Positions 12,226 through 25,800 of a DNA stretch of 64,000 bases are shown one piece after another. Position 1 is the first letter of the stretch; each line of letters starts with the position of its first letter. The translations under genes were made by a program, and so were the position numbers. The stretch is taken from positions 37,640,935 through 37,704,934 of the forward strand of contig NC_058338.1 in NCBI RefSeq assembly GCF_905475395.1. The letters are read 5' to 3'. Source of the DNA: Chrysoperla carnea (lineage: Eukaryota; Arthropoda; Insecta; Neuroptera; Chrysopidae). The notes beneath the pieces are model-generated. The model was not told where the DNA came from and made no database searches. It was given only the letters and a program-made list of their open reading frames with translations.

Positions 12226-12560
12226 TTAACTTTGGTCCCAAGTTTGTAACGCTTAAAAATAAATGTTACGAACAAAATTTTGGTATAGGTGTTCATAAAA
12301 TCACCTAATTAGCCCTTTTTCGGTTATCTGTCCGTCCCGTCCACCTGTCAAAGCAATAACACAAAATTGAAGATAGATGATATCATGCTGAAATTTGTAT
12401 AGCGTGCTCGTGTTGTAAAAAGTGAGTTTGTGTTCATAAATCATATAGGTTAGTTGCGATTTGGGTCCATAGGACCCATTTAATAAACCGTTAGAGATAG
12501 AACAATAATTTAAATGTAAAAAATGTGCCTTATAAAAAAATTAACAACTTTTATTGAAAC
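12226..12560 (+). repeat. Dispersed repeat family, longest copy
   Basis: It starts near 'TTTGGTCCCAAGTTTGTAACGC' and passes through 'AAATTTTGGTATAGGTG', 'TCACCTAATTAG' and 'TAAAAAAATTAACAACT'. Partial relatives occur at 62333-62520 (same strand, first half), 37660-37745 (reverse) and about 3070-3175 (second half). No TIRs or poly-A tail were made out, so the class is unknown. Confidence 0.5.
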
Positions 12561-13496
12561 AGTTTTTCGTAAACATCATTGTTTACCCGTGGGGGGAGGT
12601 GCAAAATTGGTTCGAACATTATAGATTGTGGATATCTAAGAGTGGCTATCTTTCATTACTTACAGGACGTAAAAAAACAAAGGATTGCGAATTAACCCTG
12701 TCTATACATGGTATTTCAACAATTTACCCAGTCAGTTGTTGGTTTTCACTTGTTTTTATTTTTATTTTAGAAAGAGAATGTAAAATTTAAATAATTTATT
12801 TAATAAGTAAAATATTTTAACTTTCTGAAAAGATTTCAAGTTTTAAATCGAATCAAAAGATGATTGGGTATTCTGACCAAACGGTTCCGTTGGTGAAAGG
12901 ATTTTTCCCGTCCTTACTGTCGAATTTAAGATATTTTGAAAAATACTAAATTAATTAAAATTTTTGATTTGGTTATAGACTTTGCAGTATTTTTATGAAC
13001 TAACAGTATATAATGAAATAGTTTATTGAACTACATTTTAGTAAAATATTTACATAAAATCTAAAAGACAATAAAATATATTTAGACTCGTATGTAACCT
13101 AATTATAAAATAAAATAAATAAACATATCTAATACTAATATGTTAGCTTCCATTAAAAAAAACATGGTGTATATTCATATATACGTATAATTACAAAAAG
13201 TTTTATTACAGGTGGAGTTTTTTAATACGATAAAATATGAGATAATACTCTACATTTTGTTTGGCGACCATCGATAAATTTTTTTTGATAACGATAAAAT
13301 AGATTAGGTATTTACAGTATAATATTCAACAAGTGTGAATAATCTATTTTTCATACAATGAACAATTTTTTAGTTTATTTAAATATATTGTTGAATTAAT
13401 ATTATGTAGTAATAAATAAATTGGTTTAATTAATTTAATTAATCAACTTTTTACTGTTTTGATTTTAAAATAATGCACATTTAAAAATCAATAAAA

Positions 13497-13827
13497 ATGA
13501 TTAAAAGACATATTAATTTAGTGTATATTCTAGTGGTATTTATTAGTTTTAATGTAGTGGTGTATTCACAAGACAATTTTATTAATACACCGAATTTTAT
13601 TGAGCCCGCGTCATTTTTACCGCACACAAATGATTTAAATTTAACGCATGTGAGTGATTCTAGCCCAGAAGTTATTGAAGCGGAAACAGTATTTCCAATT
13701 ACATCGAATGCAACGCTTTTACCAAAAGATGCAGCATTGGGTAAATTATATTATGCTGGGCCAGATAATTTAGCAGATTTAGAAGATGGTTATGGCTATG
13801 ATAATAATGATTATAATGCGGGCTATG
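13497..13827 (+). CDS. mesh: mesh first coding exon (signal peptide)
   Basis: It starts at ATG 13497 in the context CAATAAAAATG. The first 25 residues ([20 protein letters not shown] then VVYSQ) form a signal peptide. The exon ends in a Tyr/Gly/Asn-rich stretch ([14 protein letters not shown]) and splices in phase 1 at GGTAAT to 18191. The open frame running on past 13827 is intronic. Confidence 0.85.
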
Positions 13828-16800
13828 GTAATTATTTTTTTAAATTTTTGATTATATGAAATACAATTTTAGACTTTGTGTAAAAGCCTATTGCCCTTAC
13901 ACAAAGGTCAGCGAATTAATTTTAAATAGCTTGATTCACTTTAAAAATGGGAAACTTTTAACAAGTGATCTATTAGCTGAGGATATAAGGGTCAAGTGTC
14001 AATTTCCCAACGAAAAAAATCTGTAGAATTCAGGATGAAAATAAAAATGCAATATTCAAAAAATGTACCATTTAATTCAATTTTGGGAATAAATTAAAGC
14101 AATTACTATTAAATTCAATTTGGGCATGAAATTTGATAGACAGACTTATTTTTAATTTTTAACATATTTTCTTTTGTGTTTAAGTTCATATATTGCGCTT
14201 AAGCTCATATAGTAAAACTGTGTCGCATTTAAGATCATCTCATATTTTGGTTATTTATAGGAAAATCGATTTGAAATTTTGCACAATCTGGTTATAAAAA
14301 TAAAAAATAAATTGCAATCATTTTGTTTGAATAAAGACCAAAATAATGAAAAAATTAGAAATGCGAAATTTGTTTTAAAAATCGCTATATGGGTATAAAA
14401 GAATATTCTAAGCAACTTTTATAAATAATTTTTTTTTTCGATACCTCTAACCATCTCTGACGCTAGGTAAAATATTAAGAACTGGCCCTTTTTGTCAATT
14501 TGTAGTAGAGTGAGTTTAAAGTTTAGATTTTGCCTAAGTATCTTAAAAAATGTGACCCATCACCTTGTATAACTGTGCAAAATTTCGAATCGATATTCCT
14601 ATGAATAACTTCACCTTAAACGCGACACACTGCATATTCACCGTATTAGACAATCTTTTGTGTATGTTCGTACTTAGTGCCGCACCCTAAAAACAAAATT
14701 ATTATTGCATTTGAATTAGGTGTAGTTATACCTCGCCTTACGCTAATTCCAAGTTACCCAATTTCTAAATCTACCTATTTTATATACTATCCTACATAAT
14801 CATGTAGTCGGGAAATACGTACAACACGTACCTCGATTTATGCGACTATTGTTCAGTCCCACCAATAGGGTAAGTTCGGGATATTACTGTTTTTCATTAT
14901 CGAGAATTACTTTTAAACGATGCTTTAAAGATAAATTACTCAACTTTAAAATCAAATCACTACAATAACGTTATAGTCAAATAGTAAGATACCCTTACAT
15001 GTAGGTATTTAGGTGAAAAGTTTGAGGCAACTGTAGCAAACATAACCGCAACCATGTCAAACTAGATTATAACCACAACCATGTTAAACTAGATTTCAAA
15101 AGATTTCAAAATGCTATGTGGTTTTTTTTTTTTTGAAAGCTGCTTATGTTGTCCAAGAAGTAAACGATTCAACTACATAACATAATGTGATAGATTGCGA
15201 AATATTTTTCGAATTTCATTCGTATTGAGTCTTTTCACCTCATCCTTTTCTGATGGCTATTCATAAGGTTTAAAACAAGTAGCATCAAATTTTTGTCAAA
15301 TAAATAAATTATATTACAAACATATAAATTGTATTAAATTTTTATAAATTTTTTGCTCCCCGTATAAAAGAATTTCATTTTACGATCATTTTTTAACTGA
15401 GTAAATTTCTTCTTTCATAAAATAATTTAAATTAAGCAATATATTATTCAACTATGAGTAAAAAAATTGTTGTTATTATCAATGTGGTAATCGTATTATT
15501 GTTATCATACTTCAAATAAAGGTGTGGTAGATTCAACATAAAAAAATTGTTTAATTTTGTATTTTTTAATTTAAAAAAAAAAAGGAAAATTCAAATCATT
15601 TATAAGTAACACGTCTCTATTTTCCACCGATGGCTATTTTCGGGCATTTTATAATACGTTTGCCGGGTAGTTTATCTCACAGAACAGACTTGAAAAATCA
15701 TGGCTCTGTAACTAGGTGAAAATGTGACTGTTTTCATAGTTTTCTCTTGTATCGGTTTTCTTGAATAACTAAGCGCTTCCACCTATGACCAGTCACCCGG
15801 ATAGTATTCAGCAATTGTTTGTCTTTCGTATAGTTTTACTACGATTAATTAGCATCGCATTCGTGTAAACAGAGTTGCCTATAAAAATAAATAAATGTCT
15901 AAATTATTGATTGTTGTAGCCATTGACAAATAAGTATTAAGTTTTCTTTCACGTAAAAAATGTAGTTTTACCATACCAAAAGTAATATAACTTTAACGAG
16001 ATTTCACCTGATTAAATTAGAATTCAATTCACATTTTTAGTTTAATTCTTTCAAAGTTTATAGATTCTTGTTTTTAATATCTGCATGTGCATTTAAACAT
16101 TATACAAGCTTGATTTTTTGTCAACCCTCTTCAACAGGAAACGAAGTCAAACGATAACTGGCCATAGAATCACATTTCTTATATACTTCAATGATCTGTA
16201 TAAAAAACCAAAACGCTACTCTTTGGCTACACAGGTGAACCGATATGTAAGTAGTGTCGCATTTTCACAAGTGGAAAACCTTTCAGCTCTATTGCAAATA
16301 TTTAAGCTTGCAAAAACTACTGCTCTAATAGTCGGTTGGAAGTAAATAACAATGTGTAGTAAATCGATATTTAATGATCAGAATATTAGTAAATAAAAAT
16401 TTTATGTATGGATTAATATCAAAATAAATGATGACAGACTGTTTATTTTATTATCACATCGATAAATTATTGTTAAATAAAACAAAGGCAATCATTGAAA
16501 TATTCTTCAAATCAATACAAAAATAAAATGCTATCATTAGAAAATGGCGATATGTGTTTTTACTAATTACCTATCCTTGATAAAGTTTTTCTTATGATAT
16601 AACAGAGAACGTGATACTTAAGAGTGATAGAAAAATCGCTACAATGAATATTATCATATATTTTTCTACTGTGCACTCAGTTTAGTCTAAATATTGGTCA
16701 AAAAGTAATCTTTGTTTTTGTTTTTCTGTGAGTTAAACGGCCAATTACATCCTACTTAGACTCAAAGCAACCCTTATTTTTTATTAACATATATCTAGTG

Positions 16801-19800
16801 TTATTTGCAAAGTTACTTCATATAGAGAAAATGTCTTCTAAATAGAATGGACTTATATCCTTTACGTGTTAAATATCGACAAATCTGAAAAATAGCAGCT
16901 AAGAGAGACGGTTAATGCATATCACTCTGCATATACTGAGTTGACTATAAAATTATGAACTATTTCTAATCATACAGATAAATAAATAACAGAAAATTTG
17001 ATGCAAATAATATTTAATGTGCGTATGGAAGAACTTCAACTATTCGAATTAATTTAGCCCTTAATAATACTAATTTAGTTATTCAATTTTCAATATAGTC
17101 TAAGATCCCAATTAGGATCGACCTTCACCCATCTCTTTACCGAATGAAAGTTATTTTTTATGAAATATAAAATGTTAACAAATATCCCTGCAATGGGTTG
17201 CCTAAAAAAATGTGGTCCAGACTACTTTTAGTGAAAATATCAAGAGTAAAATTTTTTGAAATTTTTCACTGACTTACATATCTAACGAATATTGATCTAC
17301 TCGAAAGTAAAAGCCATAAAGAATATGCAGCAGCTATGCTGTCTGCCTCTTTTCGTTCACTATTTTCGCATTTATACAAGTTGTGAATAGTAATTACGTT
17401 CATCTGTTAATTCATTGCCTCACATATATAAATAAAGATAATTTTATTGCAAATACGGTGATATGATTGTCCACAAAATATCAGTCAAAAAATAAAGTTT
17501 ACAAGCTTTCCAAGTTTTGATGTTTCTATTAAAAGTTGTCTGGACCATATTTTTTTATTGCAACCCACAACAGGGATATTTGTAAATATTTTACATTTCA
17601 TAAAAAATAACTTTCATTCGGTAAACAGATGGGTGAAGGTCGACCTTAATTCGGATCTTGTACTAATAATTTTTATCGTTTCTCAAATGAATTTCGTTAA
17701 ATGAAGCTCGGATAAATAACGTTCTACTATAAATTTTTTACTTTGAGCTTAAATTGTGGGAAAAAATTTTTGATTTTAAAAACGAAGCGTTTTTTTTTTC
17801 TTTAAGTTTCCCTCTTTCTTTGGTCGTTAATTAAATTATTATAGCTACTGTTTGTCTATTGTCTGATTTTGTTCGTTTAGAAGTCCGAAGTCACTTTATA
17901 GGTATTAAATTATTCTCGCTATCTTATTTCGTTTTTAACGAAAAGAATGAGCAAAAAACGGGTGTATAAATTTTAAGCCATTTAACTGAAAGAAAGCGCA
18001 TTGATGAAATTTATGAAAATATTCGAAGAAAAAGTTGATAAATAAGTAATATTGCTTCACACAGTCACACAGGAGATCATTTGAAGCTATGATTATATGT
18101 GAAAACATCTAAATACCGGTTAGATATAATTAGGGTGGAGGGTTGTTACTTAAATTTTTGAAGTAATAATATTTATTATACAATTTCTAGATCCATTACA
18201 TTCAAGATATGCACCAAAAGATGCCGACTTGAATCAATATAGAGGAGATCCATACAATATTTCAAAAGAACGTTTGAAGGAAATACGTGATGAATTTATG
18301 TATTGGTATTTTGATAGAGGTGGAAATGATGGAAATGGTGATTATCAAATTAGTATTCAAGCATCAACGCCACAAGTTCATAAGAATTTTAATTTTCAAT
18401 TACCATTCTTTGGGTTCCGATTTAATTATACAAGAGTAAGTAATTAATTTTTGTTAAATAACTATATTATTTATTGTACATAATTTTTTTTAAAATGTCT
18501 ATTTAGTGAAGAAGTAATTTTAAAATGTTGTATATTTACGATGTAACACAAGCATTGGAGACTTTGAGCTTCTAAATTTCTCGAACGACATTTCTATTAA
18601 AGATTTTCAAGACATTACTTATAAAAATTTGTTTATGAATTTATAGAAGAAGGCATTCTTTCCCTTTCTAAAGAATGATTTACTTCAAATCTGATGGTTC
18701 TGACACTATTCAGTACAGGTATCCGACTGAAAAAATCATATTATTTTACCGAATAAAACTTTAAAAAATGACCTAAATCCTCATAATTATCATCTTGAAA
18801 ATTTTCTTTGTAGCAAAAATAGTTTATCAAATTAAAGATTTATTAATTATTCTTTTCAATACAGATATCAATGCATGGGTATTTAGAATTCAGTGATCCA
18901 CCCGAAAACTACAAATATCCACTAGTATTTCCTGTGAAAGATTGGCCCAAAAAGAATGATCCATCGTTTATTGGTATTTTCTTCAGTAAATGCCGTATTG
19001 GTGCATTAAATCCAGAGGATATTGATCGACGTCGCCCTGGTGTTTACTATCGAATGGAACGTGATTTACCACAACGAATTGATCGTTTTGGTGTGGAAGT
19101 ACGAGAACGTTTAATGTGGGATATTCGAAAGGGTGTTGTTGGTTCTGAAACATTTGTACCAAAGCATGCTGTCATAGTTACATGGAAAAATATGTCTTTT
19201 GCCGGTGGTATTGATAATTCCCTACATAAGGTATGATAGTCATTAAATTAGGGGGTCATAAAATACGGAGTACCACTTTTTAAATTTTACTACATCGACA
19301 TTTTTTTTCCAGACAAATACATTCCAATTAGTATTGGCAACAGATGAGGTGTTTACTTATGCTATTTTCAACTACTTAAACTTACAATGGAGTTCACATA
19401 CAGAAGCTGGTGGAGACACTACGGGAGGGGAAGGAGGAACACCAGCATTTATTGGTTTTAATGCTGGAAATGGTACACAAAGCTATGAATACAAGCCATA
19501 CTCTCAGAATTCCGTGCTCCGGGATTTAACTGGTCGCGGTAAAGGGAATGGTTTCAATGGGCGTCATATTTTCCGTATTGATGAAAAAATAATGCTTGGA
19601 ACTTGTAACAAAGATCAAAGTGGAGCAAATTTACCACTAGTATTTGCGCCTGAAAATGGAAATATGCTTGGTGGAACAATCGTAAATATAACTGGACCAT
19701 GTTTTGATAAACAAACCGATACAGTTACATGTAGATTTGATACAGAAGATGTAAAAGGCACTATCATCGACGATAATCGTGCGGTTTGTATTCAACCATT

Positions 19801-22800
19801 GTTGTATGCTGAAGGATACGTGCGATTTGAAATTTCTGTGAATAATGGAAAGTATAATTGGAAAGGAAAATATTTTGTGGGTGAGTACGAATGATTTAAA
19901 AAAATAAAAAGTATTGTTTTCGAAAAAGGATTTTTTATTCACAGAAACACCAGCTACAGCGACAGAAAGAATATCATTTGATACAAAAGATATTCACGAA
20001 AAATATCCAGCAGCTATACGAATGACTTGGAGTAAAGATAATTTAACAACAAATGCAGCTGCTACTATTCGAATTTCAATTTGGGGTTATCGAGAAACCA
20101 CAATTAAACCTCAACTAGAATATATTGATCTGATAGAGGTAAGTTGTTTTAAGTTGTTCCCAATTATCAAACAACGAAATCGGTGTAATTACGATATGAC
20201 CGCAGTACCTTAAAAATCAAAATTGTATATTAGGATTTTTCACCTTTTTTAACTGGCGAAAGATTATTACTTACTCTCGTTTACAACAAGCGCTTGTTAA
20301 ATTTGTTAAAATTATAACGCACCTAAATCATACGATTAAAGATATTTTTTCTTTTTCGCTGTTTAGGAGGGTGTTCAAAACCAAGGGTACTATACCATAT
20401 TACCAGGAAATTTCAAAAGACGCAACAATTATAATACTAATGATTTTGAATTTGGATTTATACAAATCAATTTAACAGTGCCCGAGCAACAAACTGGATA
20501 CAACTTTGGACCTGTATTATGGAGTAAACCGGTACCGTTAGCATGGTATTTTGCACCGCAATGGGAACAAAAATATGGTAAACGATGGGCAGAACAATTA
20601 TGTAACCGATGGTTAATACATGATAGATATTTGAAAAATTTTGCTCACGATTTACACCAATGCCCTTGCAAGTTAGAACATGCATTGAACGATAAAGGGC
20701 GATTTTTACCAGATTTTGATTGTGACAAAGATTCAAACCCTTCATGTTATTATAATAGGGGCGCTATTCATTGCGTGCGTTCAGGTGCCCCAAGGTAATA
20801 TTTTTGTTTTAAATTTTTACAAATAATTTAAAAAACGTTGCCAGCGTTTTTGAAAACGTTGCCAGCACTCCTACCGAAAAGTTTCGGTTTTTGGATATTA
20901 TACAGATGTGAATTATAGATTCTCAACTTTAAATTTACAAAATATATTACAAAGTAGTTAATAAATCTTTCAGTGTAGTTAATAAATCTGTTTTAAATAT
21001 TTTTACCTTTGAGCTATTATTTTATTGCGCTTTAGCATGGACGGTTCTGAGCAACAGTGCTGTTACGATAAACATCATTACTTAATGTTATCTTACGATC
21101 AACAATGGGGTTCCCGACCATTCCGCTCTCATAATTTAGGATACATACCATGGAATGAGGCAAACAAAGTACCAACTTTATCGCAATGGTTCCATGACAT
21201 GACACCTTTTTATTCGTGCTGCTTGTGGCAAGAAGAGCAAGCGGTTGGTTGTGAAACATACCGTTTTGAGCGTCGTCCATCTCAAGATTGTGTCGGTTAC
21301 CAACCTCCTGGAGTAGCAACCGTTTTTGGCGACCCGCACATTATTACTTTTGATAATTTACAATATACTTTCAATGGAAAAGGAGAATTTGTTCTATTAC
21401 GCACAAACACACCAAGAATAAAGCTCGATGTACAGGGTAGATTTGAACAAGTTGGTGATAATGCATTGGGATCAGTTCGAGCAACGCAATTAACAGCTGT
21501 GGCAGCGCGTGGTAATAATTCTGATACGATTGAAGTTCGGTTACGACCAAAATATGCCCAATGGAGATATCGATTGGATGTCCTTGCAAATGGAAAGAAA
21601 GTATACTTTGATCGACCATCGTTAAAAATACAACATTTTAGAGGTAAATTAAGTTTATTTTTTAATTTGAAACTATTTTCTGACTGATTTTAATTGCTAT
21701 AGGTGTTACCGTATATACTCCTACTTATATTCTAAACCAATCTGAAGTTATTATGATGTTTGAATCTGGTGCTGGAGTCGAAGTTGTTGAAAATCAAGGT
21801 TTTGTGTCAGCCAGGGTATATTTGCCGTGGAAATTTATCGTAAGTTAACTATGTATGTTTACTAAATCATAATTTGAAAAATGCGTTATTTTCGAAAGTC
21901 GATGGCTGCAGAATTCAATTACTTAATTCGCTTTTAACAAGATATAACTTTATAATTTCTGGATATTTTAATAATAGTTAGTTAGTTTAGTTTGGGCGCT
22001 ACGATGCCACAGACAGACATAGAGACAGACACACGCACATAGCGCTCAAACTTATAACACCCTTTTTTGATTCGGGGATTCAAAATAAATAATAAAAATA
22101 ATGAAATGGCTTAAACCAATAGTATCTACTAATAATAAAATAGTTTAAAGTTTAAATTTGCTACCTAATATCTTGTGGCAATCTTTTGAATTTCTGGATA
22201 ATATAAACATTACCTAGACAAAGAATGCAACAATAAAATAAAATAAAAATAATTATTTATACTTTACCTAGAATAAAAAACAATGTTGTAAACATTAACA
22301 ATAACCTGTAAAGCCTGTGTTGTATAATTTACCGGTAATTTTTTACCTGTTCAAAGAACAGTAGTAAGAAAGATGTGAATTGGGCGTTTATTCTTATATA
22401 CTACAATCTAACATGGCCGAGTTATTTTAAGTCGAAGTCACCATTGTTATAACTTTATTGTGTGCCATAAAGCCTCAGTTTCTCTAATAGAAATGAGATA
22501 GGTAGATAAAAAAATGTTATCTTTATGTATTACTCGTATTTTGGTTGTCACTGGCTAGTCCGGGGAACTTCTGTAAGTCTCGTTTGCCCATGCCTGACTA
22601 ACTGGATTAATGGTTTTTGTTTTATTCGTATAGAATACCACACGAGGATTATTTGGCAACTGGAGCTTTGATGCTAATGACGATTTTGTAAATCCAGATG
22701 GTTCACTATCAGCTATTGGTAATCTTGATACGTTTGAACGAACTCATAGAGATTTTGCTATAAACTGTAAGTATTATGACATGCATGCATGTTAAAGAGC

Positions 22801-25800
22801 AAAAAAACTTATTTTTTTTTTGTAAATAACAGGGTTACTTGAAGATAGAGAAGATAAAGACATAGGAGGGTCACTATTTTCTCGAGATTTTGGTAAAACA
22901 GCGAGCACGTATGCAAATAAAACATTTGAACCGATTTGGGCATCGGCACCTGAACAAATTATACCGCCAAATCGAACGTACGATATAAATCGTGCATATG
23001 AACTATGTAGCGATGTATATCAATGTCGGTATGATTATGCGGTGTCATTGGATCGTGATATGGCCCACTTTACGAAAAATTACTATAATACTTATACTGA
23101 AATGAGAAAACTGTATAATGAACATGTGGTATCTTGTGGTATTCTGGAAACACCACGATTTGGTCGAAAGAGTAACTTTTTATTTATACCTGGTACAAAA
23201 GTTTCTTTTGAATGTAATCAAGATTTTGTATTGGTTGGTGACATTCGACGTACCTGTTTACCAGATGGAACTTGGGATATTCCAGAATATGGCTTTACGG
23301 AGTGTTTACGTAAGTTTAAATAGTATTAAGATGTTATGATAGTTTTGACGGGCCTGCAGCATAAGTAAAACTTTTAAGGAGTATGAAATTCATCTGGCAT
23401 GCTGAAAAAAATAAGTTACCATGGCAACGTGGGTTATTTATCAATAAGCGGACATCTCCATACTAGCATGCAGGATTGATTTCAGAACTAAAACCTAAAA
23501 TAAACATCCTTAATTATGTATTTAAAAAAAAACTTTGACCTTGAATATCAATGTTCTGATTGAACAAGCTTGCAGTGATGGCCATTTCAATTTAGCAACA
23601 CAAATATTTTTTAAGGTATTTCCAAACTATTATTAGGTTGCCACGAACTTTCCAACAAATTTCCAACATTAGTAAAATGAATCCTCAGAAAACAGCTGAA
23701 TTTTTTTGAATCTTCTTAAATATGGTGAAATAAAAAGCACGATCCCGACTCTTATAGTCAAGATTGCTCTGAAATTTGACACATACTTTCTTCAATTCCT
23801 TAGAAATATTTTTCCTTATAATTTTGGGAGAATGGCCATCGTGTTGTTTGAAATTATATACTAGTATATTTATGATGTATTTATATAAATTCCGCGCATA
23901 CTAATTTCCTAGTTGTCTTTCGTTAATTATACCGCACTTAAAACCAGCCGCTATATGCCTACCTGATAGCGGCAGGCATATCATATTTTGAATGTTCAAA
24001 ATTAAAAAAGAGACAACTTGAAACTTATGTCAACGAAAAACATTAACTTTTATGTAGACGTTTTGTTGAGATTTCAAACAAATAAAATTTCTTAATATTG
24101 TCAATTTTTATGTAAAACTAATTTGTTTTCTGTATTTAGGACATACTGAATACGATTTAATACAATTAGGAAAATCAGCCTTCCTAATTTTACTAGTCAT
24201 GGCACCATTAATATTTATTTTGGCATTAATTTCTTACTGTATACTAAAAGCAAGACGTGAGGGTAAACAAGATTCCTGGCAATTTAATGCTTTAACGAGT
24301 AGACCAGCAAGTCGTGCTGCAAGTCGATTACGCTTAAATGAAATTGATTCTGGATCAAGTAGTCCATTAAAGTCCGATCTTGATAGTGGTTTGAGTTATC
24401 CTAGCGGATCAAGTAATGAATTGACTGGGAAAAAACCAAGAAGTTATGATCGAGTATATCGTACGAATGAACCATTACCTGGTAAACCGGACTACGAATT
24501 TGAGGAGAAACCATGGGATTTACCATCTCCCTCATCTTCAACAGGAAGCAACACACGTCAGCCAATATCACCCACTATGGTCCAAAGCATTCGAGATGAA
24601 ACAAGTAAATTTAGATTTGATAGTGATTCAGATTATGCAACCGTTGATGATATGCAAACACATAGCACCGATAATTTAAGACGAGGAATAGATTATGGAT
24701 CTGATGACTATGCAAGAGTTGAAAGAAATCCTCATACTTCCGCAGACGATTTGTTGAAAATAAAAACAAAGCAAAGTGTTCGCGATAAATCACCACTGCC
24801 AAGTCCTACATCACCAGTTAGCATTGCCAGTTTCCCTGATCGGCCATTATCCTCTTATAGCAGTCGTGTTACGTCGGTTTAAAGTAACCATTGTTGGCCG
24901 TAGAACAAGAGCTGACCGTAGTAAACTCTCCCTGATAATACCATTAGTTTAACAATTTTTGAAATTAATAGATTTTAATTTTCTTAAAACGGCACAAGGT
25001 TTTACAAATTTTAAAAATGAGCCAAACTTCTGACAAACATCCACTACCGTCGAAAACAGTTTAACGATTCTCCGTATAGTATCGAGTTCTAAATATTAAT
25101 TTCATTAAGTAGAACATTTTCCACTTCAAAAAGATAATGATAAAAATTCTGGAGTAGACAAAAAGTGTTGGTGCCAAACTGATGCTTTTTCTGGCTTTCA
25201 TAAATATCTTGAAAGCTATAAGGTTTATGGGAAAATTAAAGAATATTTCACTTAAAAAAAATTTTCTTAAATTCTCACAGAAAAAAGTACATTATAGTAC
25301 TTTAGCCCAACTTTATGTTGTAGAAAACTTTGTGCCTCGTAAGTCGTGTAAAAACTACAAAATGTAAAAATTAAATTTTAGTGCTATGAGGGAGAGTTTG
25401 CCATGATCGCTTCACCTATCATGTTTTTCTTTTTTAATGGCATGGGGAATAACTAATATTAAATTATAATTTGACATTTTAGTAGTTTACAGATAAATTT
25501 ATAATTTTATAAAAATTGTATTGAAAAATTCGAATAAAATAATTAAAAAAAGAATTTCTTGAAATTTCAGTGGAAAAAATTCTATTTCACATGCCAGTAA
25601 AAAATAATTGAATGTAGAATTTTACTTTTCCTTAATTTTAATGATGCCATGACATACGTTTTATTTCATTTTTTATTTTGGTAATGTGGAATGGATTTTT
25701 GGACATTGAAAATGTTTTGCAATCTTGTTCGTAAAGAAAACCCATTCCACATTTGTTGTTGTTGTAAATTTAGGTTTGTGTTGTCGCATGTTAATATTAA

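Larger units (their letters stand above)
9373..13496. other. Intergenic DNA between the Cys-rich gene and mesh
   Basis: The 3' UTR of the Cys-rich gene reaches to about 9480 (AATAAA at 9457). Beyond it there is no supported coding exon. The stretch contains perfect hairpins at 9892-9946 and 12012-12107 and a dispersed repeat at about 12226-12560. A 78-codon frame at 12554-12790 lies partly in repeat DNA and has no recognisable motif. Confidence 0.6.

Noticed and set aside
16118-16345. 75-codon ORF in mesh intron 1
   Set aside because: Begins with a non-ATG codon, has no motif and no conserved features visible.
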